From NCBI GenBank assembly GCA_964505555.1, contig CAZDIO010000049.1:1-21188 (forward strand): a stretch of 21,188 nt of DNA, in the 5' to 3' direction. The position numbers were made by a program, and so were the translations under genes. A model generated the notes under the pieces. That model ran no database searches. It saw only the letters and a program-made list of their open reading frames with translations, and was not told where the DNA came from. Shown here piece after piece: positions 15,874 to 21,188 of this stretch. This DNA is from CAZDIO01 sp964505555. Lineage in GTDB: Bacteria > Bdellovibrionota_C > UBA2361 > SZUA-149 > CAZDIO01. The stretch's first letter is position 1. The number at the start of each line of letters is the position of its first letter.

Positions 15874-17997
15874 CTACACAAGCCTCTCAACAAACTCCTG
15901 CTCATCAATAACTTTGATCCCAAGCTCTTGTGCCTTCTTCAGCTTCGACCCAGCATCAGCCCCAGCAACCAGTAACGTCGTACTCTTCGTAACACTGTTC
16001 CCAACACTCCCCCCTAAAGCTTCAATCTTCTCTTTTGCCTGGTCACGGCTCATTGAGCTAAGCGTCCCGGTAAGCACTACCGTTTCTCCAGAAAACACCC
16101 CTCCAGAGGAGCTTTGCTTCTTCCCATCAACAATAATTAATCCATGCTTAAGAAGCTCCTCAAGGTTTTTTCTCTCTTCAGGATTGGAGAAAAACTCTAA
16201 AATAGCCTCTGACACCTTTGGTCCGATCTCAGCGATATTTTCAAGTTCTTCTTTCGACATCTGAAAAAGCTTTTCCAAACTTCCCGCCGCTTCTGCAAGA
16301 AGTCTTGAGGTGCGTTCGCCAACGTGTCGGATGCCCAGCGCATAGAGGAGTCGAGATAGAGAGACCTTTTTACTCTCCTCTATCGCTTGAATAACGTTTG
16401 AAGCAGACTTCTCTCCCATCCGCTCAAGCGCTTCGAGCTCTTCTTGTTTTAACGTGAAAAGATCAGAGAGCCTCTTTACCCGACCACTTTCAAGAAGTTG
16501 CTGAAGGAGCTTCTCACCTAAACTCTCGATATCAAGCGCTCGTCTAGAAACAAAGTGTTTTAACCGCTCATGGAGTTTTGCAGGACAGTGCGGGTTTGAA
16601 CACCGAATCGCTACATCTTCAGCAGAGAGTTTCGTTGCTGCTCCTCCACATACGGGGCAGCGATCGGGGAGAACAAACTTTTTCTCTTCTCCGGTACGTT
16701 TTGCTACCACCACCTGCACTACCGCGGGGATCACATCTCCCTGTCTTCGCACAACCACGGTATCGCCAATTCGGATATCCTTTCGGTCAATCTCCATCTG
16801 GTTATGGAGCGTAGCACGAGAAACCACTACCCCTCCTACGGCCACCGGCTCAAGTAACGCAACCGGGGTGAGAGTCCCGGTTCGCCCCACCTGGACAATA
16901 ATGTCAATTATCTTTGTATATTCCTCCTGAGGGGGAAACTTTACCGCCACCGCCCAACGAGGGGTGCGGGTACGAATGCCAAGGGATTTTTGCTGTGAAA
17001 ATACGTTGACCTTTACTACCAACCCATCGATCTCGTACGGAACTTGCTCCCGTTGTCTCTCAAGTTCTTGATACTGCGTAATCACCCCATCAATCGATTC
17101 ATATTCGTAAATATCTTTCTGGATAGAAAAACCAAGCTCTCCAAGTTTTTGTAAATTTTCAAGTTGCGAAATGCCAAACTCCCCTTCTGGAGATAAGAGA
17201 GAATATCCATAAAACTCCAAAGGTCGTTTTGCTGTAACTCGCCAATCAAGCTGCCGAACACTTCCTGCGGCAGCGTTTCTTGGGTTCGCAAAGAGATCCT
17301 CCCCATTTTCAAGTCGGGTCTCATTTAACGCCTGAAACGCTTCTTTGGAGAGAATCACCTCACCACGAACTTCAAACCGCTTTGGATAAGCACTGCCCTT
17401 TAATTTTTTCGGTACATTACGAATCGTTTGCACATTGGCGGTAACATCTTCTCCCGTAACCCCATCTCCTCGTGTTGAGGCTACGACAAGTTCTCCCGCT
17501 TCATAGACCAGCTCAATGGCAAGCCCATCAAACTTATATTCAGTAATGTACGAGAGATCTTGCTCCTGATCCTCTTCCTGAAGGAGCTTTCTTGTACGGC
17601 GATCAAACTCTTTAAGTTCCTCGATGTCCATTGCGTTTGCTAAAGACAACATCACCTCACGATGAGTCACCGGACTAAATGTCTTACTTGCCTCAGCACC
17701 AATTCGCCTTGTTGGAGAATCAGCTGGAATAAGATCGGGGAATCTCTCCTCTAAGAGTTCAAGCTCACGAAAGAGCCGATCATACTCAGCATCAGAGAGA
17801 GTTGGGTTGTCCTCGAGATAATACTCGCTGTTTGCACGATGAATAATCTCGCAAAGTTCCAGGATTCTTATTTGTAGATCGCTATTAGATCCTTGACTGT
17901 TAGATCCCTGACTGGGTGGGGACTTCGAGCTGGGAAGCGACTTTTTTAGATTCGGTTTCGTCTCGGCCTTCTTCATAACGGACATTAAATTTATCAA
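15874..17997 (-). CDS. ligA: NAD-dependent DNA ligase LigA
   Basis: Seals nicks in replication and repair using NAD+. The domains are in the usual order. The Ia domain starts near 42 and the adenylation domain has the nucleotidyl lysine in YKFDGLA at about K155. The OB fold follows. The zinc finger CPVCGG...CSNPHCPAKL has four cysteines. Then come helix-hairpin-helix repeats and a C-terminal BRCT domain (SGETVVLTGTLSSMSRDQAK). At 707 residues it exceeds the usual 670 because of about 40 extra low-complexity N-terminal residues, including a SQGSN repeat. Three starts compete: TTG at 17997, ATG at 17985 and ATG at 17976. None has a strong ribosome binding site. All overlap the preceding glycosyltransferase gene by 77 to 98 nt. 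Confidence 0.95.
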   Translation of the reverse strand: MINLMSVMKKAETKPNLKKSLPSSKSPPSQGSNSQGSNSDLQIRILELCEIIHRANSEYYLEDNPTLSDAEYDRLFRELELLEERFPDLIPADSPTRRIGAEASKTFSPVTHREVMLSLANAMDIEELKEFDRRTRKLLQEEDQEQDLSYITEYKFDGLAIELVYEAGELVVASTRGDGVTGEDVTANVQTIRNVPKKLKGSAYPKRFEVRGEVILSKEAFQALNETRLENGEDLFANPRNAAAGSVRQLDWRVTAKRPLEFYGYSLLSPEGEFGISQLENLQKLGELGFSIQKDIYEYESIDGVITQYQELERQREQVPYEIDGLVVKVNVFSQQKSLGIRTRTPRWAVAVKFPPQEEYTKIIDIIVQVGRTGTLTPVALLEPVAVGGVVVSRATLHNQMEIDRKDIRIGDTVVVRRQGDVIPAVVQVVVAKRTGEEKKFVLPDRCPVCGGAATKLSAEDVAIRCSNPHCPAKLHERLKHFVSRRALDIESLGEKLLQQLLESGRVKRLSDLFTLKQEELEALERMGEKSASNVIQAIEESKKVSLSRLLYALGIRHVGERTSRLLAEAAGSLEKLFQMSKEELENIAEIGPKVSEAILEFFSNPEERKNLEELLKHGLIIVDGKKQSSSGGVFSGETVVLTGTLSSMSRDQAKEKIEALGGSVGNSVTKSTTLLVAGADAGSKLKKAQELGIKVIDEQEFVERLV
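17884..17913. repeat. 15-bp tandem duplication at the ligA/glycosyltransferase overlap
   Basis: Two adjacent copies of a 15-bp unit (NTTAGATCCNTGACT on the plus strand; 17884-17898 and 17899-17913) differ at two positions. Read as ligA they encode the SQGSN pair in its N-terminal extension. The right-hand copy also contains the TAA stop of the glycosyltransferase. Because 15 is a multiple of three, the ligA frame is kept. Confidence 0.8.
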
Positions 17998-19207
17998 ACG
18001 CTCGAAAGAGTCTCCCTATCACTGCGTCTGAACAATACTCTTCCTCGACATATCTCTTTCCAGCCGCTCCCAACTGATTCTTAAGATCTTTATCTTTTTC
18101 TAGCTTATGAACAACCATTGAGAACTCTTCAACGCTAGAAAAATAAAGCCCACCGCCTGATTTCATAACATGGTATTTCGTCACCGAACAGTCCCCGTGA
18201 ACGATGACCGGAGTGCCCATCAACCATGCCTCCATGAGCACAATAGAGAAACTTTCATTTAAAGAGGGCTGACAAAGTGCTAACGCATTTGACATCAACG
18301 TTTCTTTTTCTTCTTCACTAACAAATCCAACGTCAACTACGCCGGGAGGAAGTGGGTTACAAAAATCAATCTCCCCTGCTCCCATAATCACAAGCTCCAA
18401 AGTAGAACTTGTTCTCTCTTTAAATTGTTGAAAATAGTGAATTAAGAGATCAAGGTTTTTCCCGCGCTCTTTTCTTCCTGAATAAAGAAGGTATGGCTTT
18501 CTCTCTAAGGCAGGTTTTTTCTTTGCTGGGATCTCTTTTGGAGCAAACGCCATCCCCACAACAGCACTCTTCTTTTCAAGATTAGAAATATCATAGAGCT
18601 CCATCGCAAGCTCCAACTCTGGTGCTGAATTAAAGATCAATCCCCGCACAGTCTCAAAAAGAAACCGAAACACTCCCTGATATGCATAGTGTTCATTATG
18701 TAGACAGGGAACGATCACTGACCTTTCTGGATAGATAAGCCCTCCCCAAAAAGTAGTTGCAAAAAGGTAGGGTGCAAAAAGTAAAAGATCAAACTCACTC
18801 CCCACACGGGCGATATGCTCATAGAGAGCTCTTGAATTGACGCTATTTTTTAACCACTCAAGTTGGGATTCAGAATCAAGTGGTCGTCCCTCACGCATGG
18901 AGATCTCATGACGAAGAAAGATCTCCACATCGCGAGTATCCACTGGAAAGCGCCGAACGGTGATCCCATCTTCAATCGTCTCTCCAGCCGGTAACTCATT
19001 ATTCCAGGTGCGATGATCCTTGGCACAGGTAGTCCATACCTCAAGTCGACCAACAAGTGGCCCAGAATCTTTTGGAGAGACGATATCAAGCGCAAGCTGT
19101 CTCATTAATGCCTCCGCCCCTCCCCCTAACCCCTCTCCATAACGGGGCACGATCATCGCTACGGAGCGGGCGAGCTTTTTTCCAGATTGTTTTTGAGTTT
19201 CGCTCAT
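17900..19207 (-). CDS. GT4-type glycosyltransferase (GT-B fold)
   Basis: Retaining glycosyltransferase of 435 residues that probably transfers a sugar from a nucleotide-sugar donor onto a glycan or lipid acceptor. The N-terminal Rossmann-like half has a glycine loop, GEGLGGGAEALMR, at about 24-36. The C-terminal half opens with YLLYSGRKERGKNLDLLI and carries the EX7E pair at E318 and E326 within SLNESFSIVLMEAWLMGTP, the classic GT4 signature. No membrane segment is visible. The ATG at 19207 has AGGAAG upstream, overlapping the stop of the preceding gene 14 nt away. It is second in a run of two glycosyltransferases leading into ligA, whose start lies inside its last 32 codons. The substrate cannot be read from sequence. 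Confidence 0.88.
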   Translation of the reverse strand: MSETQKQSGKKLARSVAMIVPRYGEGLGGGAEALMRQLALDIVSPKDSGPLVGRLEVWTTCAKDHRTWNNELPAGETIEDGITVRRFPVDTRDVEIFLRHEISMREGRPLDSESQLEWLKNSVNSRALYEHIARVGSEFDLLLFAPYLFATTFWGGLIYPERSVIVPCLHNEHYAYQGVFRFLFETVRGLIFNSAPELELAMELYDISNLEKKSAVVGMAFAPKEIPAKKKPALERKPYLLYSGRKERGKNLDLLIHYFQQFKERTSSTLELVIMGAGEIDFCNPLPPGVVDVGFVSEEEKETLMSNALALCQPSLNESFSIVLMEAWLMGTPVIVHGDCSVTKYHVMKSGGGLYFSSVEEFSMVVHKLEKDKDLKNQLGAAGKRYVEEEYCSDAVIGRLFRAFDKFNVRYEEGRDETESKKVASQLEVPTQSGI

Positions 19208-19221
19208 TGATTAACTACTTC

Positions 19222-20556
19222 CTAACGACTTCCCCAGGAAAAACTCTTTAGCGCGGCCTCTCCGATGTGAGTAAGAGCATTCTCTGAGCTATGACCAGCA
19301 GCATCGTTTCGAAACAGGGTAGCAACTTCTTCGGTTCGAAAAGCACCAAGCATCTCCCTTACAAGGAGGTTTTCAGTAGAGAGATATTTTTCCCCTTTTT
19401 TCTCCCTCTCCGTATCAACATATTCTTGATACGTTTCGATAAGTGTTTCAAAATCTGCCTTTATTAATCCAGGATCATGCACCAACTCAAGATATGAAAG
19501 CGCCTGTTTTTGGAGAGATTCATATAGCGCCGAATTGCTTAACGCCTCCTTAATAGTATACGCCAAAGCTACACTCTCCCCTTCTCCGGGCACTACCTTT
19601 AGTGCAACTCCCATAGGAAGTTCCGTAGCAGCCCCCACATTACTCACAATAACTGGGGTCTGAACTGCCATCGCTTGTAAGACCCAGTGCGATAGAGCGT
19701 GCGCAGTATCAAACCGCAGATGACAAAAAAGATCTACTGCTGCAAGAAGCGACAAAAGTTCCTCTCGTGTTTGAGGGAAAACGATTTGCAGCTTCTTAGA
19801 AAGTGCCTTTGAAAGAGAAAGAGAGCCAACTAACTGCTCTGCTTTTTGTTTTTCAAGTTCAGAAAACACCAACCACACCGGTAAGAGCTGGCTATCTTTT
19901 TCTAACAGCAAAGTAACCGCCTCAAGGGTGTGAAGAACTCTCTCTTCAATAGCCTCCCGACCAACAAAGCCAATTACCCGCTCAGAGGCTGCTTTTTCTA
20001 ACAACGCCTGTCCTTGTTTTCTGTATCTAAGGATCGCATCGCTTTCTTCTCTCTGAATAGGAAGTGGCGTAAGTGCGACCTTTCCATCGACAGAGGGTGC
20101 TTTAACCAAGGACACTGCCTGACCGTTATTACAAACAATAACAGAGCCTGGGAAATTTAGCGTGCTAACTGGAATAAGATCATCTTTTCCTGGATGAATA
20201 TAAGCAAGGGGATCATGAAACTCTATATCATGAGCAAAGATAATCCCCGGCTCTACAAGTGAAGAGTTCCTTACAAAATCTGCCCGAGGATGATCCTCTA
20301 GGTGATAGACAATACAATCAAAGGGATCTTCTAAATTTCTTAAGTATGCCCTAAGGTAGTGGTATGCTTTTACTCCAAAGATGTCATGAGAAGACTCCCC
20401 CTCACCCAGCTTTTTATAATCTTCATCCCCAATAAAAAGCTCTATTTCAAATTGATCTTTAAGTCGGGGAATCATCTCCCGGCTATAAAAAGCAGTGCGA
20501 AAGGCGTTCTCATCACCCACCAAAGAAAACCAAGCAATACGACGCATCTTGCTCAT
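19222..20556 (-). CDS. GT-B fold glycosyltransferase-like protein, EX7E lost
   Basis: Related in layout to GT4 enzymes: MRRIAWFSL begins the N-terminal domain, IGFVGREAIEERVLHTLEAV begins the C-terminal one, and VLQAMAVQTPVIVSNVGAA sits where GT4 enzymes carry their donor motif. At the two EX7E positions it has His and Gln instead of Glu. The frame opens at 20637, but that start lacks a ribosome binding site. ATG at 20556 (MSKMRRI, 444 residues) or at 20547 fits the family start better. An AGGAG about 25 nt upstream is too far to decide. It is first of the minus-strand group with the other glycosyltransferase and ligA. It may be an enzyme with altered chemistry or a non-catalytic partner. Confidence 0.75.
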   Translation of the reverse strand: MSKMRRIAWFSLVGDENAFRTAFYSREMIPRLKDQFEIELFIGDEDYKKLGEGESSHDIFGVKAYHYLRAYLRNLEDPFDCIVYHLEDHPRADFVRNSSLVEPGIIFAHDIEFHDPLAYIHPGKDDLIPVSTLNFPGSVIVCNNGQAVSLVKAPSVDGKVALTPLPIQREESDAILRYRKQGQALLEKAASERVIGFVGREAIEERVLHTLEAVTLLLEKDSQLLPVWLVFSELEKQKAEQLVGSLSLSKALSKKLQIVFPQTREELLSLLAAVDLFCHLRFDTAHALSHWVLQAMAVQTPVIVSNVGAATELPMGVALKVVPGEGESVALAYTIKEALSNSALYESLQKQALSYLELVHDPGLIKADFETLIETYQEYVDTEREKKGEKYLSTENLLVREMLGAFRTEEVATLFRNDAAGHSSENALTHIGEAALKSFSWGSR

Positions 20557-20640
20557 TTTAACTGTATATAAACTACCGAACTCCTGAACTGCCTGTAGGT
20601 ATTTAAGTTTTGTAACTGAAGGAGTTTTTATTAGCATAGG

Positions 20641-20974
20641 ATGGTGGTTTTTAATAGGGGGGATTAGATAGTGGGTAGGGAGATCTAGGCGGAAGAAATT
20701 CTGACGCCAGAATTTCTCCGTAGGGGCGTTCTAGCTAGTGCCAGCGCTTTTTGGGCTGTAAGGTGAGAGTGAGGCGGAAGCATCCGCACCATCTACCTTC
20801 CCGGCTAGGCGGGTCCATTTCATTAGAGCTTCATAACTTCCATTTCCCACATCTCCGCCTTTTTTGAGGTCGGCGCGAATAAACGGTGTGAGTTCTTTTC
20901 GTGGTAATCAATTACGTAGGTGAAAAAAGTGGCATGTTAGACTTCCTTTGGTTGTTAACTAAAGGAGAAAAGAG
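20641..20974. other. Spacer with hairpins between divergent genes
   Basis: No gene is firmly supported. A hairpin at 20690-20720 pairs CGGAAGAAATTCTG with CAGAATTTCTCCG (one bulged base, loop ACGC). A second small stem, GCGGA-AGCA-TCCGC, is at 20774-20787; both begin with GGCGGAAG. A minus-strand open frame of about 55 codons ends at 20735 but lacks a good start. Promoters for the flanking divergent genes presumably lie here. Confidence 0.4.
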
Positions 20975-21188
20975 ATGAACATTCAGTTAGAGATACTCTC
21001 GGATAAAGTACTTGTTGAGAAACTTGTTAGACTTGCAAAAGAAGAGAATGAACTTACAGCAAATATTATTCTTCATCTAGAGCGGTTCCATTTTAGATGC
21101 AGCAGGAACTCCCTGTCGTTGCGAGCCGGGAGGCCCGGCCGCCGGGCGGAGCGAAGCAATCTCGTAACTGCTAAAGCGATTCGAGATT
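20975..21188 (+). CDS. 5' part of an ORF resembling HNH-endonuclease family N-termini, disrupted by a repeat
   Basis: Partial gene running off the window. AAAGGAG lies 7 nt before the ATG, an excellent site. The first 37 residues (MNIQLEILSDKVLVEKLVRL, then AKEENELTANIILHLERF) resemble the N-terminal helix pair of a common family of HNH-endonuclease-containing proteins, which reads roughly LVxxEExxTxxILxHLxE. In that family RRLY and a GYSSLF-like segment normally follow. Here, from about residue 46, the sequence is instead the dispersed repeat read as protein (SLRAGRPGRR). The frame stays open to the window end. The gene is either a pseudogene or has a replaced C-terminus. The family link is from memory of the pattern. 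Confidence 0.5.
   Translation, partial: MNIQLEILSDKVLVEKLVRLAKEENELTANIILHLERFHFRCSRNSLSLRAGRPGRRAERSNLVTAKAIRD
21112..21163 (-). repeat. Dispersed 52-bp repeat, copy B
   Basis: Inverse copy of 9265-9316, matching at 50 of 52 positions, located inside the open reading frame that starts at 20975. After it come 19 bases and then GAGATT at 21183-21188, the first six bases of the copy A orientation. This is the same arrangement as the paired hairpin at 15789-15864. The likely reading is that a second, facing arm begins at the window end and continues beyond it. Confidence 0.8.

Noticed and set aside
15839..16264. Plus-strand 141-codon frame opposite ligA
   Set aside because: Serine/proline/phenylalanine-rich shadow of the BRCT region; it begins inside the inverted repeat.
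20735..20906. Minus-strand open frame of about 55 codons in the right spacer
   Set aside because: The peptide (containing ELTPFIRADLKKGG) looks somewhat protein-like, but no start with a well-spaced ribosome binding site is present. It may be a remnant.
1..21188. CRISPR arrays, tRNA and rRNA genes, complete insertion sequences
   Set aside because: I looked for regularly spaced repeats, T-loop words such as GGTTCGAATCC and transposase motifs in the spacers and found none.

Overview
The window is a stretch of ordinary chromosome from a Gram-negative bacterium. An outer membrane is implied by LolA and by a predicted lipoprotein. The housekeeping genes, the TTG starts at two genes and an HNH-family-like N-terminus at the right edge would suit a deltaproteobacterial or Bdellovibrionota-like lineage. 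I cannot place it more exactly from sequence alone. Most genes are on the minus strand.

Layout, left to right. 104-2376: rimO and lolA, minus strand, 11 nt apart. 2377-3110: a gene-poor stretch with one small ORF that has a good ribosome binding site, plus several palindromes. 3111-5744: ftsK. 5841-6584: a predicted lipoprotein, divergent from a small, very acidic protein at 6673-7029. 7030-9335: the least explained part. It has a nested inverted repeat, a strong hairpin, a 554-residue protein I do not recognise on the plus strand, an intrinsic terminator and a 52-bp dispersed repeat. 9336-15016: a tight minus-strand run read as SCP2-domain protein, lipA, alaC-like aminotransferase, TPR protein and aspS. 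15120-15734: coaE, plus strand, converging on ligA with a 30-bp perfect inverted repeat between them. 15874-20556: two GT-B type glycosyltransferases followed by ligA, whose 5' end overlaps the preceding gene. 20641-21188: a hairpin-bearing spacer and the start of a plus-strand ORF resembling the N-terminus of HNH-endonuclease family proteins. A copy of the 52-bp repeat runs into this ORF.

Together the genes cover ribosome and tRNA modification or charging (rimO, aspS), lipoprotein transport (lolA), chromosome segregation and ligation (ftsK, ligA), cofactor supply (lipA, coaE) and surface glycan or lipid work (glycosyltransferases, SCP2 protein). I see no CRISPR array, tRNA, rRNA, complete insertion sequence or phage module. 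The parts worth a second look are the orphan gene unit at 7289-9316, the dispersed repeat family (9265, 15789, 21112), the overlapping ligA start, and a GT-B protein that has lost the usual EX7E acids.
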